Assembly (NCBI GenBank): GCA_903870955.1
Contig: CAIQEX010000156.1
Span: 1-7,211, forward strand
Source: an uncultured beta proteobacterium
GTDB taxonomy: Bacteria; Pseudomonadota; Gammaproteobacteria; Burkholderiales; Burkholderiaceae_C
Length of the DNA: 7,211 nt
Direction of reading: 5' to 3'
The translations under genes and the position numbers were made by a program. The notes beneath the pieces are model-generated. The model had not been told where the DNA came from. It did not search any database and was given only the letters and a program-made list of their open reading frames with translations. Below are positions 1 to 6,768 of this stretch, one piece after another (the first letter of the stretch is position 1; each line of letters starts with the position of its first letter).

Positions 1-887
1 AGACTGCCAAGCCGATGCTGGAAAACCTGGGGCGCGCCATCGTCAACACCGGCTACTTTGTCATATTGACCAATGAGAACGGCGTGGTGGTGGATGTGAA
101 TGGGCCCATCGATCGCCGTGACCGCCGCGCCGAACTGATCACGCGCATTGGCACCGATCTGTCGGAACAACGCGTCGGCACCACAGCCATCAGCACGGCA
201 CTAACCGAGCAGCAACCGGTCTGGTTGCATCGCGGTGAACACTTCTTTGCCAACACCGCGGTCTACAGCTGTGCCGGTGCGCCGGTGTTCGGCCCGCATG
301 GCGAATGCGTAGGCATGCTGGATCTCACGGGTATCGACGCCATCGAGCGACCTGAGTTAAGCCATCTGGTGACACAGGTGGCGGGCAAGATCGGCAATGC
401 GCTGGTGCTTGCGCAAGCGCACAGCTTACTTTTGCGTTTGAACTGGCCCGGCAATGCACTGGGCAGTGATGCCGACGGGATGTTGTGCCTGGATGCCGAT
501 GGCTGGATAACAGGCGCAAATCCCGTGGCACGACAAATGGTTTCGGGATTGCAGGTTGCGGGCCGGGTGCACGCCACCGAGGTTTTTGGTTTGCCGTTGC
601 CGATGTTGTTTGATACGGCACGTCGCAGCCACAACACGCTGGAAATCCCCTTGTGGACCGGGCTGCGCCTGAACGCCATGGTGATCGAGGCCGCGCGTGA
701 AAACCTGCCAACACGCTACGACGCCAGCGCTTTGACAAAAGCCCCTGTGGGCTTGAAAGACATGGAAACCGCCATGATTCACAAGGCGGTAGAACAAGCC
801 CGCGGCAATGTGGCCATGGCGGCGCAGGCTTTAGGTATCAGCCGGGCCACGGTTTACCGCAAACTGGGCAACAAGTCACGCACTTAA
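1..887 (+). CDS. AcoR-like GAF/Fis-HTH transcriptional regulator lacking AAA+ domain (5' partial)
   Basis: The reading frame is open at the left edge: codons before the ATG at 15 read T-A-K-P with no stop, so the gene very probably starts outside the window. Numbering from the Met at 15, residues about 15-135 fit the GAF domain of AcoR/DhaR-type activators, with G-T-T-A-I-S-T-A-L at 55-63, EHFFAN at 75-80 and a GMLDLTG strand at 100-106. A PAS-like segment follows at about 152-225 (DGMLCLDADGWITGANP). The C-terminus, about 246-287, is a Fis-family helix-turn-helix ending LGISRATVYRKL. The central sigma-54-interacting AAA+ domain of full AcoR proteins (Walker A, GAFTGA) is absent, and the GAF/PAS part runs directly into the HTH. 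It is therefore likely a cytoplasmic, ligand-responsive DNA-binding regulator that does not remodel sigma-54 polymerase. Ligand and targets are not visible. It converges on the minus-strand A/B pair and shares no promoter region with it. Family call is firm; role is inferred. Confidence 0.85.
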   Translation, partial: TAKPMLENLGRAIVNTGYFVILTNENGVVVDVNGPIDRRDRRAELITRIGTDLSEQRVGTTAISTALTEQQPVWLHRGEHFFANTAVYSCAGAPVFGPHGECVGMLDLTGIDAIERPELSHLVTQVAGKIGNALVLAQAHSLLLRLNWPGNALGSDADGMLCLDADGWITGANPVARQMVSGLQVAGRVHATEVFGLPLPMLFDTARRSHNTLEIPLWTGLRLNAMVIEAARENLPTRYDASALTKAPVGLKDMETAMIHKAVEQARGNVAMAAQALGISRATVYRKLGNKSRT

Positions 888-900
888 GCCTGGCGCAGTT
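888..900. other. 13-base convergent gap between regulator and protein B gene
   Basis: The regulator stop (TAA, 885-887) and the protein B stop (TGA on minus, 901-903) face each other across 13 bases. No stem followed by a T-tract is seen here on either strand, so transcripts from the two sides probably read into each other's 3' ends. Confidence 0.7.
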
Positions 901-2280
901 TCACGGCGACGGCATGGGTGGCAACTGCGGCATCAGCGTGGAAATCCAGCCGAGAATTTGCAGGCCCTTCACTTCCAGTGTGTTCGCGTTCAGTGTGGCA
1001 TCACGAATGTCGAAGAATCCCAGCGCGGTGGCCTGATCGATGTTTTGCCGATCTTCCTGCGACCAATTGGCGGTGATCCGGAGATCGCGGATGGCGATGA
1101 ACGATGTTGGCAGCAAGGGGAACATGCCTGGGTTGTTCAAGCTGGAGCCGCTTGAATATTCTCCAGCCAGTGTGCCAAACATGTACCAACTCTTCATTTT
1201 CAGCAATGCCAACTTGAACCAGCTCCGGTCGATGTTCACGCGGCAATATTTAAATGAGATGTTAAAGCCATCACTGCTGCCAGCGGGCTTGGTCTGCAGT
1301 TCTTGGTTGATCAGGCTACTGAGCTGAAAGCGGTTGGCCACACTGATCCGGCCGAGATTGAGCTTCTTCTGGGTCAGGTCCAGCCCCTGAATCTGACCGC
1401 CAAGTTGGTACTTGCTCTGACAACTTTGCGGCACGGTTTTCAGGCTAAAAAGGGACTGCAGTTTCGCAGTCGCGAGTTGGGTAGCGAACATTGGGGTTCT
1501 AGTGGACACCACATTGGCCGGCGAATTTACAGAGCCATGTGCGGCAACTGGCGTGGCCCGAACGGCGTTAACGGTTTGAGCGCTGAGCGGCTTGATCACA
1601 GCCTTTATTGGCGCGTTCAAATTACCGCGCAGGCTCCGCTGTTGCCTGACGACGACTTGCTGCGCCACTTGCTTGATCAAATCTGCGCTGGCAATGCTTG
1701 CCGGTCTGAGCTTCCAAACGTCCCGATTGAAAAGCGGCGCAGTGCCACTCCCGAGGACCGAAGAAGCGACTGCGGCGGAATTCGTAGCGCCAGATTGCAT
1801 GGAGAGGGTTGGCCAAAACTGAGCCGCTGTCTCGTCGTACCAATTCGTCGGCGTGGCCAAACTGGGATAGTAAAAAGTGTTGAGGTCGCCCGATCTGCCA
1901 GTCCTTGCCTGAAGGAATTCATACTGTGCATCGCTGAAAAGCTTGTAAATCGGATTACTGCCGATGGAGTCCAGTGTGCTCCCGCCGGGGATGGCGCCAG
2001 TGACAAGAATTTCGTATAGGTCATCCACTTCGAGCCCGGAGTTCTGAAAGTAGGTTTTACTGAGCCCAGGGGCAATATTCGCCAGGTGCGAGAAAGTCTC
2101 CCTGGCGACCTGCGGATCGTAAGGACCGTCCGGCTGATCCAATGCTTTGAAATCTTGCGCAGTCAGCGAAAATCCCGGCCACGCCATTTGCATGACGATG
2201 GTCGGATTTGCCTCCGTGATGTTGAGCAGTTTGGCCAACTCGACATAGACCGCGCTCATGAAGTCAGTAGCATTCGGCAT
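901..2280 (-). CDS. Protein B: unknown-function paralogue of protein A (459 aa)
   Basis: Family not recognised. The start is set at the ATG at 2280-2278 (MPNATDF) because an AGAGGA Shine-Dalgarno lies 5 bases upstream and homology to protein A begins close to it. A longer in-frame start at 2469 would overlap the protein A gene by 164 bases and adds an Arg/Ser/Pro-rich tail with no counterpart. There is no signal peptide or convincing membrane segment. The N-terminal module (about 25-100, ending DDLYEILVTGAIPGG) matches A. Next come PTNWY (144-148) with a second Trp at 156, a Pro/Ala/Gln/Val-rich linker of low complexity (about 200-285), a strand with R352-S-W354, PLLPTSF (388-394) and a C-terminal VKGLQILGWI (437-446). 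It lacks A's helical insert and both Gly/Ser-rich repeats. It has two Cys, 287 and 346. Its gene lies 25 bases after the A stop, so the two are probably co-transcribed. Sampled 60-base lines are 47-58% GC, against 62-72% in the permease gene. Confidence 0.8.
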   Translation of the reverse strand: MPNATDFMSAVYVELAKLLNITEANPTIVMQMAWPGFSLTAQDFKALDQPDGPYDPQVARETFSHLANIAPGLSKTYFQNSGLEVDDLYEILVTGAIPGGSTLDSIGSNPIYKLFSDAQYEFLQARTGRSGDLNTFYYPSLATPTNWYDETAAQFWPTLSMQSGATNSAAVASSVLGSGTAPLFNRDVWKLRPASIASADLIKQVAQQVVVRQQRSLRGNLNAPIKAVIKPLSAQTVNAVRATPVAAHGSVNSPANVVSTRTPMFATQLATAKLQSLFSLKTVPQSCQSKYQLGGQIQGLDLTQKKLNLGRISVANRFQLSSLINQELQTKPAGSSDGFNISFKYCRVNIDRSWFKLALLKMKSWYMFGTLAGEYSSGSSLNNPGMFPLLPTSFIAIRDLRITANWSQEDRQNIDQATALGFFDIRDATLNANTLEVKGLQILGWISTLMPQLPPMPSP

Positions 2281-2285
2281 GGGGA

Positions 2286-2291
2286 TCCTCT
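2286..2291 (-). promoter_or_regulatory. Ribosome binding site of protein B gene
   Basis: On the minus strand this reads AGAGGA, 5 bases before the ATG at 2280. It lies in the 25-base gap between the protein A stop (2308-2306) and the protein B start. It decides the start in favour of MPNATDF over the longer frame opening at 2469. Confidence 0.7.
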
Positions 2292-2305
2292 TGATGCGTG
2301 CGCAA

Positions 2306-3703
2306 TCAGGCAGGTGGGCAGTAGGGCACGACCTGATTGATGAAGCCAATGATCTGCACGCCCGGTACGGTGATGGTTCCACTCGCCATGGCCGAAGTGA
2401 AACTGGTGTTTGAACTCGAATGCGCATAACTGCCAGAGATCGAAAACGGTCCGATGCCAAAGCCCCCACCTCCGCCCGTCTTGGAAGTGATCAGGCTCCA
2501 ATCTGCCTTGGACCATTTGGCGGAAATCTTGACCTTGCGTACGACTACAAACGAGGTCGGCAACAGCGGCATCACCGCCGCGTCCTGTCCGCGTTTGGTG
2601 CCGTTGGAAATAAGTCCCTTGGCGTACAGATTGCCTGCATCCCATCCCTTGGTGCCAAACAAACTGGCGTTCAACCAGGGACGTCGGATGGTGACCAGGG
2701 TGTACTCAAAGCTAACCCGCAGGTCATTGGTTTCTGAACTGGATTGCTGGTGCGAGTCAGCATGCCCGGCTGATCCGCCGATGCTGAACAACCCAAAGTT
2801 GTATCCGGCAGAGCCACCGTAAGAAGTGAAATCGGATGATGCGCTGCTCGCGACATTGCTGGCCGCCGAGTCGAACGTAGTCCAACCACTGGCCGTGCCA
2901 ACGCTGCTAAACCAATCCGAGGGCAGCAGGGACACGCGTTGGATTTTCGGCGCCAGCCCCGTACCCGTATCGTCAAGCACCACGCCGTAGCCTTCAAACA
3001 AGGCCTGCGCCTGGTTCCAGGCGAGTTGCAGGGCGTTCTGGGTTGAGGTGGTTTTAATGGCGATGTTCTGCTCAACCTTGCTGGCATCCGCCGCGCGCCA
3101 ACGGTCATATGCAGTCTTGACCGGGATTTGCAGGGTCGACGCCACCATCGGCCAGGTGTTTTTTCCAGTCGCCGTCTTCCGCGCCTCCATATAAGCGCCA
3201 ATGTAGGCAATGCGCGCGTTGTTGTAGGCGGACTGGTTGTCCAGGTAGTCGCGGTAAACCTGTGACTCCATCTTCTTCTGCGTGACCGCACCGGTGTCCG
3301 GGTCTGTCATGTCGACCAGACGGAAAAGGTATTTTTCGGCATCCTGCAATTGCTTTTCAACGGCTGGGTTAGTCGGCTGCGCCGGAATGTGGGCGCCGTC
3401 GAGAATCTGCTTGTAGACCTCGCTGATCTTGCGGCCACTGTCTGTATAGAGAGTCGACATATTCGGGGCCACGTCAACCAACTGCGCGGTATTGACGGCG
3501 GCGTCCTGGCTGCCCGTGCTATTTCCGGGTGTCCACGGATTGCGAAAGTCTGCAGAATTGATCGCCAAGCCCGGCTTCATGAGGGACAACACCGTGGTGG
3601 ATGCCTGGGCAATCGGCTTGCCACCGGGTTCGGCCTGGGTGACGGAATTGAAGATGTTGTCGAAGATGCCTTGAATGAGTTTTGAAATGTCGGCTTGGTT
3701 CAT
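2306..3703 (-). CDS. Protein A: unknown-function protein with Gly/Ser-rich hairpin repeats (465 aa)
   Basis: Family not recognised. The chosen start is the ATG at 3703-3701 (MNQADISKLIQ), with a weak GAGAA about 8 bases upstream. The in-frame start at 3778 would put an inverted repeat (3746-3773) inside the gene and adds residues with no match in protein B. There is no signal peptide; the N-terminus looks like an amphipathic helix. Regions in order: N-terminal module shared with B (about 30-107, with VAPNMSTLY and EVYKQILDGAHIP); a long, mostly helical insert rich in Ala, Gln, Tyr and Lys (about 138-250) absent from B; PSDWF (261-265) with a second Trp at 274; Ser/Gly-rich repeat 1 (about 285-323, containing FGLFSIGGSAGH); a strand ending R341-P-W343; PLLPTSF (379-385); repeat 2 (about 409-435, containing GFGIGPFSISGSYAH); and C-terminal VPGVQIIGFI (446-455). 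The paired Gly/Ser hairpins resemble membrane-inserting or self-assembling beta-hairpins, but that is a guess. It is the first gene of a probable two-gene unit with B. Confidence 0.82.
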   Translation of the reverse strand: MNQADISKLIQGIFDNIFNSVTQAEPGGKPIAQASTTVLSLMKPGLAINSADFRNPWTPGNSTGSQDAAVNTAQLVDVAPNMSTLYTDSGRKISEVYKQILDGAHIPAQPTNPAVEKQLQDAEKYLFRLVDMTDPDTGAVTQKKMESQVYRDYLDNQSAYNNARIAYIGAYMEARKTATGKNTWPMVASTLQIPVKTAYDRWRAADASKVEQNIAIKTTSTQNALQLAWNQAQALFEGYGVVLDDTGTGLAPKIQRVSLLPSDWFSSVGTASGWTTFDSAASNVASSASSDFTSYGGSAGYNFGLFSIGGSAGHADSHQQSSSETNDLRVSFEYTLVTIRRPWLNASLFGTKGWDAGNLYAKGLISNGTKRGQDAAVMPLLPTSFVVVRKVKISAKWSKADWSLITSKTGGGGGFGIGPFSISGSYAHSSSNTSFTSAMASGTITVPGVQIIGFINQVVPYCPPA

Positions 3704-3745
3704 GGCGGCGATTCTCGTTATGTAAATGAGCGTTGGGAACGGGTC

Positions 3746-3773
3746 GGTGTGCAACGGAAATCCACTGCACACC
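3746..3773. promoter_or_regulatory. Inverted repeat upstream of the A/B pair (candidate operator or 5'-UTR hairpin)
   Basis: The arms GGTGTGCA (3746-3753) and TGCACACC (3766-3773) are perfect 8-base inverted repeats separated by 12 bases. Arm centres are 20 bases apart, about two helical turns, which suits a dimeric DNA-binding protein. The element ends 42 bases before the protein A start codon. It could also fold in the leader RNA. No convincing -10/-35 pair could be placed around it. Confidence 0.5.
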
Positions 3774-3800
3774 ACCATTCTTCTAGCTCCTCCACATCAG

Positions 3801-3822
3801 GGGCTTGCGAATTCGCAAGCCC
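3801..3822 (-). terminator. Perfect 22-base palindrome after the globin stop: probable terminator or mRNA 3'-end hairpin
   Basis: The half GGGCTTGCGAA is followed directly by its exact reverse complement TTCGCAAGCCC. As RNA it can form an 8-base GC-rich stem (GGGCTTGC/GCAAGCCC) closed over GAATTC. It starts 6 bases after the globin TGA on the minus strand, where a 3'-end element is expected. No T-tract follows on either strand, so it is not a textbook intrinsic terminator. It may instead stabilise the 3' end, attenuate read-through into the A/B pair or act with Rho. Confidence 0.55.
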
Positions 3823-3828
3823 GCCACC

Positions 3829-4233
3829 TCACACGTTGCGCATCCAGTCGGCGGTTTGAAAAAACGACTCCTTAAGTCGTGTGCGCAAGACTTCGTGCAC
3901 AGCCACCTCGCCCATCGCCTGATCCATGCAAGCCAGCCATTGGTCACGCTCCAGAATGCCGATCTTGAAAGGCATGTGGCGCATGCGCAGACGCGGGTGG
4001 CCAAAGCGTTCCTGGTAATGCTGAGGGCCACCCATCCAGCCACAGAGAAACCAGTTCAGTTTCTCGCGTGCTGAAGCCAGGTCAGTCCCATGCGCAGCGC
4101 GCAATGCGGCGTAGCCCGGCTCGAGGTCCATCAGATCGTAGAACCGCTCCACCAGGGCGTGGATGGCCGGCTCGCCACCTATGATTTCAAAGGCACTGGT
4201 GCCCTGCTTTTGCTCGTCGTCCGAATCACTCAT
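3829..4233 (-). CDS. Group II truncated haemoglobin (134 aa)
   Basis: A small haem protein of the group II (TrHbO-like) 2-on-2 globins, cytoplasmic, generally linked to O2/NO chemistry or redox protection. Visible family marks are FYDLMD at 31-36 with Tyr32 as the likely B10 tyrosine; the KLNWFLCGWMGGPQHY block at 58-73; GHPRLRMRH at 78-86 with His86 as the likely proximal F8 haem ligand; PFKIG at 88-92; the group-II-typical Trp G8 at Trp99 (ERDQW); and the C-terminal ADWMRN. The length is normal for the family, and the acidic N-terminal extension of about 15 residues (MSDSDDEQKQ) is unremarkable. The start at 4233 is supported by AGGG 7 bases upstream and by the ATGA overlap with the permease stop. 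A longer in-frame start at 4365 would lie deep inside the permease gene and is rejected. Expression is probably coupled to the permease. The specific substrate is not visible. Confidence 0.95.
   Translation of the reverse strand: MSDSDDEQKQGTSAFEIIGGEPAIHALVERFYDLMDLEPGYAALRAAHGTDLASAREKLNWFLCGWMGGPQHYQERFGHPRLRMRHMPFKIGILERDQWLACMDQAMGEVAVHEVLRTRLKESFFQTADWMRNV
4230..4233 (-). other. ATGA start/stop overlap joining permease and globin genes
   Basis: On the minus strand the globin ATG (4233-4231) and the permease TGA (4232-4230) share bases, giving ATGA. This is the classic arrangement for translational coupling. The globin Shine-Dalgarno (AGGG, 4244-4241) lies within the last permease codons. 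Confidence 0.9.
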
Positions 4234-6767
4234 GCTGCCGCCCTGCGCAAAGTTTCCACCACCGGGCGGCGCAACACATCGCGCAGCCCCCACCAACCTG
4301 CAGCCAAGGCCAGGGCAGCGCCGCAGAGCGAGCCCCAGACTGGCAACCACAGGCTGACCGTCCATTCAAATTCAAACACGTAATGGGCCAAGGCCCACCC
4401 TACCGCGTTGGCAACAATCGACGCCAAAAACCCAGCCAATAGACCGACACCCACCAGTTCGGCGCGCTGCACCTGGCGTAGCAAACGAGCTTGCGCACCA
4501 ACCGCGCGCATCACTGCAAACTCCTGTGCACGCTCTTCGCGCGTGGCACTTACCGCCGCAAACAGCACAACCAACCCGGCCGCCAACGTGAAGCCAAACA
4601 AAAACTCGACGGCACGTATCACCTGGTCCAACACGCGCTGCACCTGGTTCAAGGTGCTGGTCATATCGACTGCCGTGACATTGGGGAATTGGCGCACCAG
4701 CGCGTTGTCAAAGCCCTTGGTTAGCGGCGCTTTGAAAGCGCTCATGAAGGTGCTGGGCACGTCCGCCAACACGCTGACTGGAAACATGACGAAGAAATTG
4801 GCGCGCATGGAACTCCAATCCACCTTGCGCAGCGAGGTAACGCGGGCCTGGGTCTGCACGCCGCCAATATCAAACTTCAGCAAGTCACCCATCTTCAGGT
4901 TCAAGGTTTTTGCAATGCCCTCTTCCACGCTGATGGCGCCCGCCTCTTCGGGCTTCCAGGCACCGGAGACGATCTCGTTATGCGGCGGCTGCGTGGCGCT
5001 GTGCGAAAGGTTGAACTCGCGGTCTACCAGGCGCTTGGCACGCTCGTCCACATAGTCTTCCGGTGACACGACCTTGTCGTTGATGGCGATCAGGCGGCCA
5101 CGGATCATCGGGTACCAATCAAACTTCTGTACGCCGGCCTGGGTCAGTGCCGTGCGGAAGGCCTCGTTCTGCTCGGGCATCACGTTGATGACAAAGCGGT
5201 TCGGTGCATCCGGTGGCGTGGCCTTGCGCCAACTGCCAATCAAATCGGTGCGCAACAACACCAGCAATAACAAAGCCAACATGCCCACCGACAACGCACT
5301 GACCTGCACCACCGCAAAGGCCGGACGTGCGGCAAGCTGGCGTGTGGCCAACACCAGCCAGCGCGGTGCCGTCTGCTCATTCACGCTGCGGCGCAAGAGC
5401 TTCACGGCGAGCCAGCTCAACAGTGCAAACAGCAGCACCGCACCGGCAAAACCACCGACCGCAATTAGGCCCAACTTGAGGTCACTGCTGGCGACCAGCA
5501 GCAGGGTCGCGAAACCGGCCACACCGACGGCCAGCACACCCAGTGAAGCAGGACGCAAATTGCCGACATCACGGCGCATCACCCGCAACGGCGGCACCTG
5601 CGCCAACTGCAATACAGGAGGCAAGCCAAAGGCCAGCAACAGCGTCAAACCCATGCCCATGCCCAAAGCCACCGGCCAAAAACTGGCGGCGGGCAAAGAA
5701 GTCTCCAGTAAGCCCGCCATGAGGGCGACGAAGAGGTAGTGAATGGCAAAACCCAACAGAACACCCAGGCTGCTGGCGAACAACCCGACCAGCGCAAACT
5801 CAAAGGAATAGGCCGAGGCAATGGCGCGTTGGCTCAAGCCCAGCACGCGCAGCATGGCGCAATCGTCCAGGTGCTTGGCGGCAAAGGCGCGCGCTGCCAG
5901 GGCCACGGCCACGGCACTCAGCAGTGCCGCCAGCAAGGCCACCAGACTCAAAAACTTTTCTGCGCGGTCCAGCGTCTGGCTCATTTCGGGTCGCCCGGTT
6001 TGCAGCGACTCCACACGCACGCCACGCACTCCGCGCTCGGCGCGGTTGGCACCGTCCTTCACCTCCTTGTCAGCCCAGTCGACAAAGGCCTTGACCTGCG
6101 GCTCGTCACCCACCATGGCCATGCGGTAGTTCAGCCGGCTGGCAGGCTGAATCAGGCCGGTGGCGGCCACGTCCTGGCGGTGCATCATCACGCGCGGCGC
6201 AAAGTTCATAAAGCCAGCGCCCCGGTCCGGCTCCAGCGCGATCACCCCCGCTATGGTGAAACGGCTGTCACCTAGCAGCACGCTGTCGCCCTTGGCCAGC
6301 GCCAGCGACTCCAGCAGTGCGGCATCCACCCAAACCTCGCCGGGCTTGGGGATATCACGCGTGGGTTGCTCCACGCCCGCCGTGTCGGTGGCCATGACCA
6401 GGCTGCCACGCAAGGGGTAGCCAGGCTCGACCACCTTGAGGGACACCAACTTGGAGGCGCCGCCCTTCGCGTCATCGGCCCGCGCCATGGTGGGAAAGCT
6501 CAATGTGCCGACCATTCGGAGGCCAAGCGCTTGCGCTTTGGCCACAAAGATTTCAGGCGTCGGGTTGTCGCTGGCGATGACGACATCGCCGCCCAACAAT
6601 TGGCGTGCATCCCGCTGCAATCCACCTTTCAGGCGATCGGCAAAAAAGCCCACCGCACTCAAGGCCGCCACGGCCAGAGTCACGGCCACGATCAACAAGC
6701 GCAAATCGCCACTGCGCAGATCACGCCACAGGCTGCGCCAGCCCAGGCTCCAAAAAGTTTGCTTCAT
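4230..6767 (-). CDS. YbbP-like FtsX-family ABC transporter permease (845 aa)
   Basis: An inner-membrane permease of the FtsX/MacB/LolCE superfamily, closest in architecture to E. coli YbbP, which works with the ATPase YbbA. Predicted membrane segments are at about 22-44, 270-294, 320-348, 360-385, 405-427, 432-456, 484-506, 715-740, 770-797 and 805-825, ten in all. Large periplasmic domains lie at about 45-268 (MacB-like) and 510-714. The stretch GVRVESLQTGRPEM (249-262) followed by TLDRAEKFLSL, and the two FtsX signatures with cytosolic coupling helices (CAMLRVLGLSQRA at 303-315; EFAVMRAVGAQARL at 749-762), are typical of this subfamily. Length matches the family (about 800-850). The start at 6767 has TAAGGT 7 bases upstream. 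The usual partner ATPase is not next door: upstream is a 142-base gap and then a glycine-zipper gene, downstream the globin. The ATPase must be encoded elsewhere. The substrate is unknown; export or extraction of hydrophobic compounds is an inference from the family. Confidence 0.92.
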   Translation of the reverse strand: MKQTFWSLGWRSLWRDLRSGDLRLLIVAVTLAVAALSAVGFFADRLKGGLQRDARQLLGGDVVIASDNPTPEIFVAKAQALGLRMVGTLSFPTMARADDAKGGASKLVSLKVVEPGYPLRGSLVMATDTAGVEQPTRDIPKPGEVWVDAALLESLALAKGDSVLLGDSRFTIAGVIALEPDRGAGFMNFAPRVMMHRQDVAATGLIQPASRLNYRMAMVGDEPQVKAFVDWADKEVKDGANRAERGVRGVRVESLQTGRPEMSQTLDRAEKFLSLVALLAALLSAVAVALAARAFAAKHLDDCAMLRVLGLSQRAIASAYSFEFALVGLFASSLGVLLGFAIHYLFVALMAGLLETSLPAASFWPVALGMGMGLTLLLAFGLPPVLQLAQVPPLRVMRRDVGNLRPASLGVLAVGVAGFATLLLVASSDLKLGLIAVGGFAGAVLLFALLSWLAVKLLRRSVNEQTAPRWLVLATRQLAARPAFAVVQVSALSVGMLALLLLVLLRTDLIGSWRKATPPDAPNRFVINVMPEQNEAFRTALTQAGVQKFDWYPMIRGRLIAINDKVVSPEDYVDERAKRLVDREFNLSHSATQPPHNEIVSGAWKPEEAGAISVEEGIAKTLNLKMGDLLKFDIGGVQTQARVTSLRKVDWSSMRANFFVMFPVSVLADVPSTFMSAFKAPLTKGFDNALVRQFPNVTAVDMTSTLNQVQRVLDQVIRAVEFLFGFTLAAGLVVLFAAVSATREERAQEFAVMRAVGAQARLLRQVQRAELVGVGLLAGFLASIVANAVGWALAHYVFEFEWTVSLWLPVWGSLCGAALALAAGWWGLRDVLRRPVVETLRRAAA

Positions 6768-6768
6768 G

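Noticed and set aside
1303..2019. Plus-strand open frame of 238 codons opposite protein B
   Set aside because: It has no recognisable domain and lies entirely antisense to protein B, which has a paralogue supporting its own frame.
2281..2469. N-terminal extension of protein B (frame open to 2469)
   Set aside because: It overlaps the 3' end of the protein A gene, has Arg/Ser/Pro-rich shadow composition, and a good Shine-Dalgarno plus paralogue alignment support the start at 2280.
3704..3778. N-terminal extension of protein A (start at 3778)
   Set aside because: It contains the inverted repeat 3746-3773, does not resemble a signal peptide and has no counterpart in protein B.
3704..3800. Sigma-70 promoter using TTGCAC with CATTTA or TACATA
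   Set aside because: The spacings are 20 and 24 bases, too long for a credible promoter; not called.
4234..4365. Longer globin start inside the permease gene
   Set aside because: The ATGA overlap and AGGG at 4241-4244 mark the start at 4233, and globin homology begins only after it.
4408..5739. Long plus-strand open frames opposite the permease gene (4408-5055, 5074-5739)
   Set aside because: They are low-complexity, Ala/Ser/Thr/Arg/Lys-rich antisense translations of a high-GC membrane-protein gene, with no recognisable domain.
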